A stretch of DNA of 10,552 nt from Bacteriovoracaceae bacterium (GCA_023151145.1 JAKLJM010000047.1:1-10552); one strand, 5' to 3'. Counted from the stretch's first letter, positions 1 through 6,901 are shown. A program made the numbers and translations. The notes: a model not told the origin generated them from the letters alone.

Positions 1-61
1 GGATGCAGAGAATGGCAAAACTAATCGCGAAATAAATCGTAAATTTAAACATAAAAAACAT
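1..61 (-). CDS. Start of a protein with a hydrophobic N-terminus (partial, runs off left edge)
   Basis: The minus strand opens an ATG at 61-59 and stays open for 20 codons to the window edge. The visible peptide is MFFMFKFTIYFAISFAILCI. It has one lysine at position 6 followed by a hydrophobic stretch, as in a signal peptide or a first membrane segment. An AAGGA ribosome-binding sequence (plus-strand 68-72) overlaps the stop codon of the response-regulator gene and sits 6 bases before the ATG. This spacing suggests translation coupled to that gene in one operon. A second in-frame ATG at 52-50 is possible but is badly spaced from the AAGGA. Too little is visible to name the product. An exported protein, a lipoprotein, or a membrane-bound sensor partner of the receiver are all possible. 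Confidence 0.55.
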   Translation of the reverse strand, partial: MFFMFKFTIYFAISFAILCI

Positions 62-70
62 AAGACTTCC

Positions 71-469
71 TTATCTCGCTTCTTTGTCGAGCAATCGTTC
101 AATTTTTGAAACGGCTTTCAAGAGATCGTCTCTTTCAAAAGGTTTTTGTAAGAAATCAATGGCACCATTCGAGATAGACTCGATAACGATACTTTCAATG
201 GCAAGTGAAGACATCATAATAATATATTTTTCACCGGAGATTTTTTCTTGAAAGTGTTTGGCCAACTCTAACCCTGATATTTCAGGCATAACGATGTCTA
301 AAAGTAAGAGATTGGGCTTTGAGGTATGTGCAATCTGAATTGCATCTTCAGCCGAGCTTGCTTCTCCAACGACGTTATAGCCTTCAGAGGTAAGTATTTC
401 GATGATACTTCTACGTATAAAATTAGAGTCATCTACTACAAGAATTTTTAGAGATTGTTTTTCGGCCAT
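71..469 (-). CDS. Single-domain (CheY-like) response regulator
   Basis: This is a 132-residue protein that is almost entirely one receiver domain, with no DNA-binding or enzymatic output domain. It has the usual residues: acidic pair D13-D14 in ILVVDDS, phosphoacceptor D58 in LLLLDIVMPEISG, conserved serine S87 in IIMMSS, and K109 in FLQKPF. Receivers of this type take a phosphoryl group from a histidine kinase and signal by binding a partner protein, as CheY does at the flagellar switch, or pass phosphate along a relay. The start is supported by GGAAG 5 bases upstream of the ATG. The gene lies just after the lon terminator with its own candidate -10 box. The next gene downstream starts only 9 bases after its stop. 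No cognate kinase is complete in the immediate neighbourhood, and the soluble kinase at 4666-6792 is only a candidate partner. The family call is firm, but the pathway is unknown. Confidence 0.93.
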   Translation of the reverse strand: MAEKQSLKILVVDDSNFIRRSIIEILTSEGYNVVGEASSAEDAIQIAHTSKPNLLLLDIVMPEISGLELAKHFQEKISGEKYIIMMSSLAIESIVIESISNGAIDFLQKPFERDDLLKAVSKIERLLDKEAR

Positions 470-491
470 TTAAACTTCCATGTTTATGCTA

Positions 492-497
492 ATTATA
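492..497 (-). promoter_or_regulatory. Candidate -10 box for the response-regulator gene
   Basis: The minus strand reads TATAAT here, a perfect sigma-70 -10 hexamer, 22 bases upstream of the response-regulator ATG. No good -35 element lies at 16-18 bases. TTGATG inside the terminator stem is about 21 bases away, which is too far. The region is AT-rich, so a chance match is possible. The lon terminator just upstream means the receiver gene needs a promoter of its own, which favours the call. Confidence 0.4.
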
Positions 498-504
498 TAA
501 TAAC

Positions 505-543
505 AAAAAAAGAGAAACCATCAATACTGATGGTTTCTCTTTT
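505..543 (-). terminator. Intrinsic terminator of lon
   Basis: There is a perfect inverted repeat: arms 512-523 (GAGAAACCATCA) and 528-539 (TGATGGTTTCTC) with a 4-base loop. The arms extend further by A/T pairs on both sides. Read on the minus strand, the stem is followed by a run of seven T (complement of A505-A511), the classic Rho-independent form. It begins about 30 bases after the lon stop codon. On the plus strand the hairpin is followed by only four T (540-543), so termination in that direction would be weaker. No plus-strand gene reads into it. Confidence 0.9.
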
Positions 544-573
544 ACTTGATACTTTTAGTAAGTTAAAGGAAGG

Positions 574-2991
574 TTATGCAGCTGCAGGTGGTGCATGTTC
601 CTTTGTCGATTTTTTCTTATATTGTGCCATTCTTTCTTTCCAGCCAATAATAGCTACATCTAAAACTTCTTCAATAGATTTTACTGCAACAAAATTAAGC
701 TTTGCTCTGAATTCCTCTGGGATTTCCTCGAGATCTTTTTTGTTTTTGTAAGGAATGATAACGGTTTTAATGTTCATTCTCATTGCAGCTAGAGATTTTT
801 CTTTCAATCCACCGATTGGAAGCACTTTTCCTGTCAAAGTTATTTCCCCAGTCATTGCAACATCTTTACTAATCGGAAGACCCGTAAGTAGAGAAACAAT
901 TGTCGTGGCTAGAGTAATACCTGCTGAAGGACCATCTTTTGGAATAGCTCCTGCTGGTAAATGAATATGCATTTCATATTTATCAAACATATCTTCATCG
1001 ATTCCAAGTTCTTCTGCTTTACTTCTGATAAAACCAATCGCCGTTTGCGCTGATTCTTTCATAACATCGCCAAGTTGACCTGTTAGTGTGAAGCCTTTTC
1101 CTCTCATCTTAGTAGCTTCGATGTATAGAACATCTCCACCATGTGCCGTCCAAGCAAGGCCGGTTGAAACACCAACTTCATCGCAGTCTTTTTCATCTTC
1201 TTTAGTGTAGATTGGTGGTCCTAAAAGTTTAAAAACTGTTTCAGGTAAAACGTGAGTTTTTTCAGCTTCACCTTTTGCAATTTTCATTGCTACTTTTCTA
1301 CAGATAGCTCCAATTCTTCTTTCTAAATTTCTCAACCCTGCTTCAGCCGTATAGTGTTTAATGACACTTTCAACACCTGAGTCAGTGAATGTTATGTGCT
1401 TGTCTTCAATTCCATTTTCTTCCATTTGTTTTGGAATAATGTATTTTTTAGATATCGCAATTTTTTCTTCCTGAGTGTAACCAGAAAGATTGATGATTTC
1501 CATACGGTCTCTTAATGGCGCTGGTATATGCTCAAGAACGTTAGAGGTTGCTATAAACATTACATTTGATAAATCAAAAGGTAAGTTTACATAATGATCT
1601 CTAAAATTAGAATTTTGTTCAGGGTCTAGAACTTCTAGAAGAGCTGCAGATGGATCACCTTTAGCATCACCACCTAATTTATCCACCTCATCTAAAAGAA
1701 TAACAGGATTGTTGGTTTTAGCTTGGCGAAGTGCTTGAATAAAGCGACCCGGCATTGCTCCAACATAAGTTCTTCTGTGTCCACGGATTTCCGCTTCGTC
1801 TTTAACTCCACCAAGTGAAATTCGAACGAACTCTCTTCCGCAAGCTTTAGCAATTGATTTACCAAGCGAAGTTTTACCAACTCCAGGAGGACCTGAAAAA
1901 CAAAGAATCGGGCCTTTCATCGATTCGCCCTTTAATTGTCTAACAGCTAGATACTCTAGTATTCTTTCTTTAACTTTAAAGAGATCAAAGTGATCTTCAT
2001 TTAAAATGCTTAATGCTTGATCAAGATCAATGTGTTCAACACTTGATTTACTCCAAGGCAATTCAACTAAACATTCTAGATATGATCTAAGAATTGATGC
2101 CTCAGAAGAATCTGGATGCATCTTTTCTAGACGAGCAAGTTGTTTACTTGCTTCTTTGTCTGCTTCTTCTGACATTTGTGCACGTTTGATTTTATCGCGC
2201 ATTTCTTGAAATTCATCATCTGATTCTACTTTAGCTTCGTCGCCTAGTTCAGATTTGATGGCTTTAATTTGTTCTCTTAAGAAATATTCTTTTTGAGTTT
2301 TATTAATTTCTTCTTTAGCTACGTTTTTAATTCTAGACTGCATCGCTATGATTTCTAGCTCGCGAGAGAGAATATCATTTATACGATGAAGCCTTTCAAC
2401 TGGATCTAGGATTTCTAGAATCATTTGAGCTTCAGCAACATGAAGATTTAAATTTGATGCCACTAGGTCAGCGAGACGACCTGGATCTTTAATATCTTCT
2501 AAGATCATTAAAATATCAGGTGATAAAACTTTTCCAAGGTTGATGACCTTTTCAAGTTGTTCACGAATACTTCTCATTAGAGCCATTACCGCAACATTTG
2601 ATTCCTCAATAGCTACGTCTGATACTTTGGCTAGCTTACAAACAAAATATGGATTCTCTTGGCTGAAATCGGTAATTCGAGCTTTGGTTAAACCTTGGAC
2701 AAGAATTTTAATTCTACCATCTGGTAGCTTTCTCATTCTCATGATCATGGCCACTGTACCAAGTTCATAAATTTCATCCGGCGTAGGTGCTTCTGCTTTC
2801 ATGTCTTTTTGACTAGCAAGTAGAATAAGGCGATCAGTCTTAGTCAATGCATGATCGACGGCCTGAATGGATGACTCTCTTCCTACGAAAAATGGTAGGA
2901 TCATGAAAGGATAGACAACAATATCTCTTATCGGGAGCAGAGGTAGTTCCTCTTTTAGCTCAATGTTGTCACCTTCGTAGTTTGTAACCAT
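574..2991 (-). CDS. lon: ATP-dependent protease Lon (LonA type)
   Basis: This 805-residue protein is close to the usual LonA length (E. coli 784). It forms a cytoplasmic hexamer that unfolds and degrades damaged proteins and short-lived regulators. Domains in order are the N-terminal substrate-binding domain (about 13-205, starting LPLLPIRDIVVYP), a charged helical linker (about 210-300), an AAA+ ATPase, and a C-terminal Ser-Lys protease. The ATPase shows Walker A GPPGVGKT (367-374), Walker B ILLDEVDK (431-438), sensor-1 N484 and a sensor-2 GLRNLERR segment (552-559). The protease dyad is S689 in DGPSAG and K732 in GGLKEK, 43 residues apart as in E. coli (S679/K722). The tail ends in lysines and alanines and is not conserved. 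The start is secured by GGAGG (2998-3002) 6 bases before the ATG. The gene stands alone, with a sigma-32-like promoter upstream and a strong terminator downstream. Nothing essential is missing. Confidence 0.98.
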   Translation of the reverse strand: MVTNYEGDNIELKEELPLLPIRDIVVYPFMILPFFVGRESSIQAVDHALTKTDRLILLASQKDMKAEAPTPDEIYELGTVAMIMRMRKLPDGRIKILVQGLTKARITDFSQENPYFVCKLAKVSDVAIEESNVAVMALMRSIREQLEKVINLGKVLSPDILMILEDIKDPGRLADLVASNLNLHVAEAQMILEILDPVERLHRINDILSRELEIIAMQSRIKNVAKEEINKTQKEYFLREQIKAIKSELGDEAKVESDDEFQEMRDKIKRAQMSEEADKEASKQLARLEKMHPDSSEASILRSYLECLVELPWSKSSVEHIDLDQALSILNEDHFDLFKVKERILEYLAVRQLKGESMKGPILCFSGPPGVGKTSLGKSIAKACGREFVRISLGGVKDEAEIRGHRRTYVGAMPGRFIQALRQAKTNNPVILLDEVDKLGGDAKGDPSAALLEVLDPEQNSNFRDHYVNLPFDLSNVMFIATSNVLEHIPAPLRDRMEIINLSGYTQEEKIAISKKYIIPKQMEENGIEDKHITFTDSGVESVIKHYTAEAGLRNLERRIGAICRKVAMKIAKGEAEKTHVLPETVFKLLGPPIYTKEDEKDCDEVGVSTGLAWTAHGGDVLYIEATKMRGKGFTLTGQLGDVMKESAQTAIGFIRSKAEELGIDEDMFDKYEMHIHLPAGAIPKDGPSAGITLATTIVSLLTGLPISKDVAMTGEITLTGKVLPIGGLKEKSLAAMRMNIKTVIIPYKNKKDLEEIPEEFRAKLNFVAVKSIEEVLDVAIIGWKERMAQYKKKSTKEHAPPAAA

Positions 2992-3034
2992 AAATTTCCT
3001 CCAAATTGGCCGAACCTAAGTTCTTACCCTCTTA

Positions 3035-3063
3035 AGATCGGGATTTTGAGTGAACTCTTTAAG
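3035..3063 (-). promoter_or_regulatory. Candidate sigma-32 (heat-shock) promoter of lon
   Basis: On the minus strand CTTAAA (3063-3058) resembles the sigma-32 -35 element CTTGAA with one mismatch. CCCGATCT (3042-3035) resembles the -10 element CCCCATnT, also with one mismatch. The spacer is 15 bases, within the range known for RpoH promoters. The expected start would be near 3028, giving a leader of roughly 36 bases that contains the GGAGG ribosome site. lon is a heat-shock gene in many Proteobacteria, so the match makes biological sense. The spacer also holds the short dyad GAGT-GA-ACTC (3048-3057). The match was found by eye only. Confidence 0.5.
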
Positions 3064-3104
3064 AAAAAGTTCTAATAAAGTGCATTTTTTTTTGGCGTAC
3101 TTGA

Positions 3105-3133
3105 TTGCCATACTCCGCGATCTAAATGAAAAT
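3105..3133 (+). promoter_or_regulatory. Candidate sigma-70 promoter of glmU
   Basis: TTGCCA (3105-3110, one mismatch to TTGACA) is followed after 17 bases by GAAAAT (3128-3133, two mismatches to TATAAT). Transcription would start near 3140, about 37 bases before the chosen glmU ATG at 3177. An upstream T9 tract (3085-3093) could act as a flexible or UP-like element. The match is weak. If right, it also excludes the upstream in-frame ATG at 3126 as a start. Confidence 0.3.
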
Positions 3134-3166
3134 AATCTCAATTCACAGAGTGAGAAAGTCAGATAT

Positions 3167-3172
3167 AGGGAG
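3167..3172 (+). promoter_or_regulatory. Ribosome-binding site that fixes the glmU start
   Basis: AGGGAG lies 4 bases upstream of the ATG at 3177, or 7 bases if only AGG pairs. The in-frame ATG at 3126 has no purine-rich site before it. The 17 residues it would add (MKIISIHRV...) have no counterpart in the family, where the protein starts a few residues before the LAAGxG loop. Confidence 0.75.
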
Positions 3173-3176
3173 TTTT

Positions 3177-4574
3177 ATGCCATTTTCTGTTGGAGCAGTA
3201 ATTTTAGCAGCGGGTGAGGGAAAAAGATTAAAGCTTAGAGAGCCAAAACCTCTAGCTCCGTGCTTAGATAAACGTTTAGTTGATTTTTCTATCCTAGAAG
3301 TAGAAAAGTTTTTTAACAATAATAAAATTAATGGTTGTATCACTGCGGTCATTGGGCACCAGAGAGAAAAAGTTCAAAGTTATATTGCTGAAAGATACAG
3401 CAATGTGAAATATGCCATACAAGAAAAACAAGTCGGAACAGGTGATGCATTAAAGAGTTATTTTAATTCTTCAGCGGATACTCTCAACTATGATTACACA
3501 CTAGTTTTATGTGCTGATACACCGTTAATCACCGCGCATGAAATGGAACAGTTATTTGTAGAGATAAATTCTAAAAATTTTGACGGAGTTGCTGCTGTTT
3601 TCGATGAGAAAAATCCCTATGGCTACGGACGAATTGTTAGAGGTGAAAAAGGCTTTAAGATTGTAGAAGAAAAAGATGCTGATGAAGTAGTAAAAAAAAT
3701 TACGGAAGTTAACTCTGGTGTCTATATTTTAAAAACGTCATATGTTGTCGAGCATCTCAAAAGCATTACATCTAATAATAAGGCCGGTGAGTTCTATTTA
3801 ACAGATGTTTTTAGTCAAGATAGAAATGTAGAAGCATTAAGTTTTCAATCTGCTAAACCATTCTTAGGAGTTAATACTCTTTTACAGCTTGAAGAAGTAG
3901 AATCTTTGTTACGTGACAAAATTAAAGCAAATCATCGCGACAACGGGGTAAGATTTATCGACTTTAAGAACTGTTATATCGACACTGATGTAAAAATTGG
4001 TTTTGGAACAGTGATTTATCCAGGAGTGCATTTGTCAGGTAAGACGATTATTGGCGAAGATGTTATCATTGAAAATGGCGCCATAATTAAAGATTCAAAA
4101 ATTGAAAATAAAGCCAAGGTCTTAGCTTATTCAGTTTTAGAGTCCGCGACTCTTAGAATAAAGTCACAGGCAGGACCTTTTGCTCGCTTAAGACCAGGTG
4201 CAGATCTAGGGGAAGAATCAAAAATTGGAAATTTCGTTGAGATCAAAAAAGCCGTCCTTGAAAAAGGTGTAAAGGTCTCACATCTTTCTTATGTCGGTGA
4301 TGCCTTTATTGGTGAAGAAAGTAATATTGGCTGTGGCTTCATTACTTGTAATTACGATGGTGCCAATAAACATGTAACGAAAATTGGGAAAAACTGTTTT
4401 ATCGGTTCAGATGTTCAAACGATTGCTCCTGTTGAAATCGGAGATGATTGTTTTGTGGCTGCAGCCTCAACCGTAACTCACTCTGTTCCAAATGGTGGAT
4501 TTGCTATTTCCCGAGGAAAACAGATTACTAAAGAAGCTATGGCAAGCAAGTTCATCAAGAAAAAGAATAAGTAA
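3177..4574 (+). CDS. glmU: Bifunctional GlmU: GlcNAc-1-P uridyltransferase / glucosamine-1-P acetyltransferase
   Basis: This protein of 465 residues (E. coli 456) makes UDP-GlcNAc for peptidoglycan and LPS. It acetylates glucosamine-1-phosphate with acetyl-CoA, then transfers UMP from UTP. Residues 5 to about 235 form the nucleotidyltransferase domain: LAAGEGKR (10-17), K24, Q82 and GTG (87-89), D114 in LCADTPLI, GYGRI (149-153), EEKDA (164-168), N179 and N233. From about 265 to 440 hexapeptide repeats form a left-handed beta-helix. The acetyltransferase site matches E. coli with a constant shift of 6: R339, K357, H369, Y372, N383 and K398. The uridyltransferase half is less typical: K16 replaces the usual T, GTGDA replaces GTGHA, and PKPLAP replaces PKxLH. 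The key D114 and N233, which bind magnesium in the family, are kept. The gene is divergent from lon. A kinase gene follows 91 bases later with no clear terminator between. Identity is firm from the two-domain layout. Confidence 0.96.
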   Translation: MPFSVGAVILAAGEGKRLKLREPKPLAPCLDKRLVDFSILEVEKFFNNNKINGCITAVIGHQREKVQSYIAERYSNVKYAIQEKQVGTGDALKSYFNSSADTLNYDYTLVLCADTPLITAHEMEQLFVEINSKNFDGVAAVFDEKNPYGYGRIVRGEKGFKIVEEKDADEVVKKITEVNSGVYILKTSYVVEHLKSITSNNKAGEFYLTDVFSQDRNVEALSFQSAKPFLGVNTLLQLEEVESLLRDKIKANHRDNGVRFIDFKNCYIDTDVKIGFGTVIYPGVHLSGKTIIGEDVIIENGAIIKDSKIENKAKVLAYSVLESATLRIKSQAGPFARLRPGADLGEESKIGNFVEIKKAVLEKGVKVSHLSYVGDAFIGEESNIGCGFITCNYDGANKHVTKIGKNCFIGSDVQTIAPVEIGDDCFVAAASTVTHSVPNGGFAISRGKQITKEAMASKFIKKKNK

Positions 4575-4591
4575 TTAAACTTAAATTTTAT

Positions 4592-4620
4592 TTAGTTTAG
4601 CTACAAATTGGCCATATAAT
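4592..4620 (+). promoter_or_regulatory. Candidate promoter of the histidine kinase gene
   Basis: TATAAT (4615-4620) is a perfect -10 hexamer. The -35 position 17 bases upstream (TTAGTT, 4592-4597) is a poor match. Transcription would start near 4627, leaving a 39-base leader before the ATG at 4666. Readthrough from glmU is also possible because no convincing terminator separates the genes. Confidence 0.4.
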
Positions 4621-4655
4621 CATATTACCCATCATTTGTTTTCAAGTGAGAGAAA

Positions 4656-4659
4656 AAGG
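4656..4659 (+). promoter_or_regulatory. Ribosome-binding site that fixes the kinase start
   Basis: AAGG, within a purine-rich stretch GAGAGAAAAAGG, sits 6 bases before the ATG at 4666. The in-frame TTG at 4636 would add ten residues and swallow this site, and it has no ribosome site of its own. Confidence 0.65.
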
Positions 4660-4665
4660 TTAAAA

Positions 4666-6792
4666 ATGATCAAGCCAGCTATGCCCATAAACGAAGAAGA
4701 TCGATTAAAGGCTTTAAAAAGTTTTGGGCTATTAGATTCTGGCTATGAAGAAATTTTTGATAACTTTGTTAAGCTTGCTTCTGAAGTTTGTGAATGCAAA
4801 ATCTCTACCATTTCGCTTGTAGATAGCAACAGACAATGGTTCAAATCCAAAATTGGTCTTGAAGATAATGAAACTTCTCGAGACATTTCCTTTTGTGGGC
4901 ATGGAATTTTAGAAAATGATATTTTTGAAGTTGAAAATGCCGTTTCGGACATTCGTTTCAATGATAATCCCTTAGTTACGGGAAAACTCAATATTCGTTT
5001 TTATGCCGGAGCTCAATTAAAGACATCCAATGGTCATTCGATTGGCATGATTTGTGTCATTGATGATCAACCTAAAAAATTAAATAATTTTCAAAGAGAG
5101 ATGCTAAAAAATATTGCCAAGCAAATCATGCTGACAATTGAGATGCGTAGTCATTTGCAAAATTTAGAAAATGAATCAGCTCGAGTTGATTTCATTGTAA
5201 AAAATGCAGGTGTTGGAACTTGGGATTGGAACTTAGAAACAAACAATGTTCATTTTGATGAACGTTGGTGTGGCATGCTTGGGCGTACTGTTGATGAGAC
5301 ACCACAAAAACTTGAAACTTGGGACATGCTGGTTCACCCAGACGATCGCGACCAATCTTATATCGACATAACAAAACATATTAATGGCGAAACGGTGATT
5401 TACGAAAATGTTCATCGTTTAAAGCATAAAAATGGCGAATGGGTTTGGATTTTAGATAAAGGATTTATTACTCAGCGTGATCAAAATGGAAAGCCCATAA
5501 GGTTTTCTGGTATTCATATTGATATCACCAAACCAAAAAATGAAGAACAATTACATCAAAAGATTTTAGTCTTACGTGATTTTTTTATTAAAAATTGGGA
5601 ATCACGAAAAACATTTTTTGATTTTCTGCTATTAGAAATTATGCAATTAACTGAAAGTGAGTATGGCTTTATTGGCGAAATCAAACATACAGCAGAAGGT
5701 GTTCCTTATTTAAAAACATTTTCGATTACAGATATTTCTTGGGACGATGAGACCAGAAAGTTTTTTGCTTTGCACGCTGCTCAAGGTTTAGAATTTAGAA
5801 ACCTGAATACGTTATTTGGTGAAGTCATAAAAACAGGAGTTCCGCTCATAACAAATAATGCCCCTTCTCATCCTAAAGCAAATGGAATTCCCAAAGGACA
5901 CCCTCCTTTAAATAAATTCTTAGGCATCCCCATCCATTATAATGGAAAATATTTAGCAATGGTTGGAGTGGCCAACGCCAGAACAGATTATTCAGAAAAA
6001 AAATTAAATGATTATGCACTCTATTTCGAAGTTTTAGGGGAGTTGATTCAAAATTTTATTTATCGTGAAGAAATTCGCCAAAAACAAAACGAAGCTCATC
6101 ATGAATCTAAACTAGTTTCACTGGGAACTCTTGCGGCAGGTATTGGCCATGAAATTAATAATCCTTTAACGATTATTCGTGGAAATTTGGATCGATTACT
6201 AAAACGTATTGATCGCCAGGAAGTTAATGATGAATTTTTGTTAAAAATACAATCTGACATGAGTAAAGCGCTTATGCGTGTGGAAAACTTAATTAAAGGT
6301 TTAAGAACATTTTCACGTAAAGACACGCTTACAAGTGAAAATATTAACGTCACTGATCTACTCAACGAAACAATGGATATGCTTTACCAAATTTACAAAT
6401 CAGATGGCATTATTTTAGAGCGTAAATTTCACATAGATCCTGCAACGACTTTTTATATAGATCGAGGAAAAATTCAACAAGTGTTCGTCAATTTACTGAA
6501 TAATGCTCGTGATTCACTTGAAGGAAGACCAGGGGCTAAAATTAATGTGACGACAAAAATAGAGAATTCAAAATTGCTCATTCTTGTAGAAGATAATGGA
6601 GCTGGAATTCCCAAGGAATTACAGGACAAAATCTTTGATCCCTTCTTTACGACCAAGGAGGTCAACAAGGGAACTGGCTTGGGACTTTCTGTGGTGGCCG
6701 ACATCATGCGCTTACATGAAGCTAAGATAAATTTCCATTCTTCAGGGGAAGGGACCACATTTTTCTTGGAATTTAGTCAATTTAAGGCCTGA
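4666..6792 (+). CDS. Cytoplasmic sensor histidine kinase, GAF-PAS-GAF-HisKA-HATPase
   Basis: This is a 708-residue kinase with no membrane segment or signal peptide, so it should sense an intracellular cue. Domains in order are a GAF domain (about 25-160), a PAS fold of the PAS_3 type (about 172-290; GTWDWNLE at 184-191, WVWILDKG at 259-266, ending FSGIHIDITK), a second GAF-like domain (about 310-465), and a transmitter. The transmitter has its H-box in GHEINNPL with phosphorylatable H495, the N-box NLLNNARDS (609-617), the G1 box DNGAGIP (643-649), the F-box FDPFFTTKE (657-665) and the G2 box GTGLGLS (669-675). All motifs for autophosphorylation are present. No receiver domain is fused and no regulator gene adjoins it on this strand, so it is an orphan kinase by position. 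The single-domain receiver at 71-469 is a possible partner, without proof. It lies between glmU and glmS, but a perfect -10 box upstream suggests its own transcription. The ligands of the three sensory domains cannot be read from the sequence. Confidence 0.94.
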   Translation: MIKPAMPINEEDRLKALKSFGLLDSGYEEIFDNFVKLASEVCECKISTISLVDSNRQWFKSKIGLEDNETSRDISFCGHGILENDIFEVENAVSDIRFNDNPLVTGKLNIRFYAGAQLKTSNGHSIGMICVIDDQPKKLNNFQREMLKNIAKQIMLTIEMRSHLQNLENESARVDFIVKNAGVGTWDWNLETNNVHFDERWCGMLGRTVDETPQKLETWDMLVHPDDRDQSYIDITKHINGETVIYENVHRLKHKNGEWVWILDKGFITQRDQNGKPIRFSGIHIDITKPKNEEQLHQKILVLRDFFIKNWESRKTFFDFLLLEIMQLTESEYGFIGEIKHTAEGVPYLKTFSITDISWDDETRKFFALHAAQGLEFRNLNTLFGEVIKTGVPLITNNAPSHPKANGIPKGHPPLNKFLGIPIHYNGKYLAMVGVANARTDYSEKKLNDYALYFEVLGELIQNFIYREEIRQKQNEAHHESKLVSLGTLAAGIGHEINNPLTIIRGNLDRLLKRIDRQEVNDEFLLKIQSDMSKALMRVENLIKGLRTFSRKDTLTSENINVTDLLNETMDMLYQIYKSDGIILERKFHIDPATTFYIDRGKIQQVFVNLLNNARDSLEGRPGAKINVTTKIENSKLLILVEDNGAGIPKELQDKIFDPFFTTKEVNKGTGLGLSVVADIMRLHEAKINFHSSGEGTTFFLEFSQFKA

Positions 6793-6821
6793 TTTTGCCC
6801 GGCATCACAATAAAGTGTCAT

Positions 6822-6833
6822 GGGAATATTCCC
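6822..6833. repeat. Perfect 12-bp palindrome upstream of glmS, possible operator
   Basis: GGGAATATTCCC is a perfect dyad with no loop, as expected for a dimeric regulator rather than an RNA hairpin. It lies 30 bases after the kinase stop. Its centre is about 56 bases upstream of the start predicted from the candidate glmS promoter, a common position for an activator. No T-run follows, so it is not a normal intrinsic terminator. Which protein would bind is unknown, and a chance palindrome cannot be excluded. Confidence 0.4.
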
Positions 6834-6848
6834 CCAATGAAAAATAAG

Positions 6849-6877
6849 TAAACACATAGAGAGGAATTTGTTATCTT
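6849..6877 (+). promoter_or_regulatory. Candidate sigma-70 promoter of glmS
   Basis: TAAACA (6849-6854, four of six bases match TTGACA) and TATCTT (6872-6877, four of six match TATAAT) are separated by an ideal 17 bases. Transcription would start near 6884, giving a leader of only about 30 bases. Such a short leader leaves no room for a glmS ribozyme of the Gram-positive kind. The match is moderate and was found by eye. Confidence 0.35.
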
Positions 6878-6880
6878 GCT

Positions 6881-6901
6881 AAGGTTCGATCAATTAACCT
6901 T
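6881..6901 (+). repeat. Inverted repeat just before the glmS ribosome site
   Basis: AAGGTT (6881-6886) and AACCTT (6896-6901) are perfect inverted arms around a 9-base centre. The right arm ends immediately before the AGAGGA ribosome site (6903-6908) of glmS. As DNA this could be an operator covering the transcription start. As RNA it would be a weak 6-bp hairpin able to affect ribosome access, if transcription begins upstream of it. No T-run follows it. Confidence 0.35.

Noticed and set aside
455..751. Plus-strand 98-codon open frame across the lon terminator
   Set aside because: It lies over the 3' end of lon, the terminator and the start of the receiver gene. Its peptide has no recognisable features, and it is the antisense of real sequence.
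1692..1880. Open frames inside or opposite lon, the kinase and glmS (for example 1692-1880, 2540-2770, 4743-4991, 6474-6758, 7319-7591)
   Set aside because: Each lies wholly within a well-supported gene in another frame and shows no domain or ribosome site. They are shadows of the coding bias of the real genes.
3048..3057. CIRCE-type HrcA operator in the lon promoter (GAGTGAACTC)
   Set aside because: CIRCE has 9-base arms, TTAGCACTC and GAGTGCTAA, around 9 bases. Only a 4+4 dyad with a 2-base centre is present here.
3126..3176. Upstream in-frame ATG that would lengthen GlmU by 17 residues
   Set aside because: It has no ribosome-binding sequence, the extra residues do not resemble the family start, and it overlaps the candidate promoter. 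ATG 3177 has AGGGAG in front.
4577..4598. AT-rich inverted repeat after glmU (AAACT...AGTTT) as a terminator
   Set aside because: The stem is almost entirely A/T with a bulge, and no T-run follows, so it would not form a stable intrinsic terminator.
4636..4665. TTG start that would lengthen the kinase by 10 residues
   Set aside because: It is a rare start codon with no ribosome site. The added residues cover the AAGG site that serves ATG 4666.
6803..6824. Imperfect hairpin after the kinase (CATCACA...TGTCATG) as a terminator
   Set aside because: The stem has a mismatch and no T-run follows.
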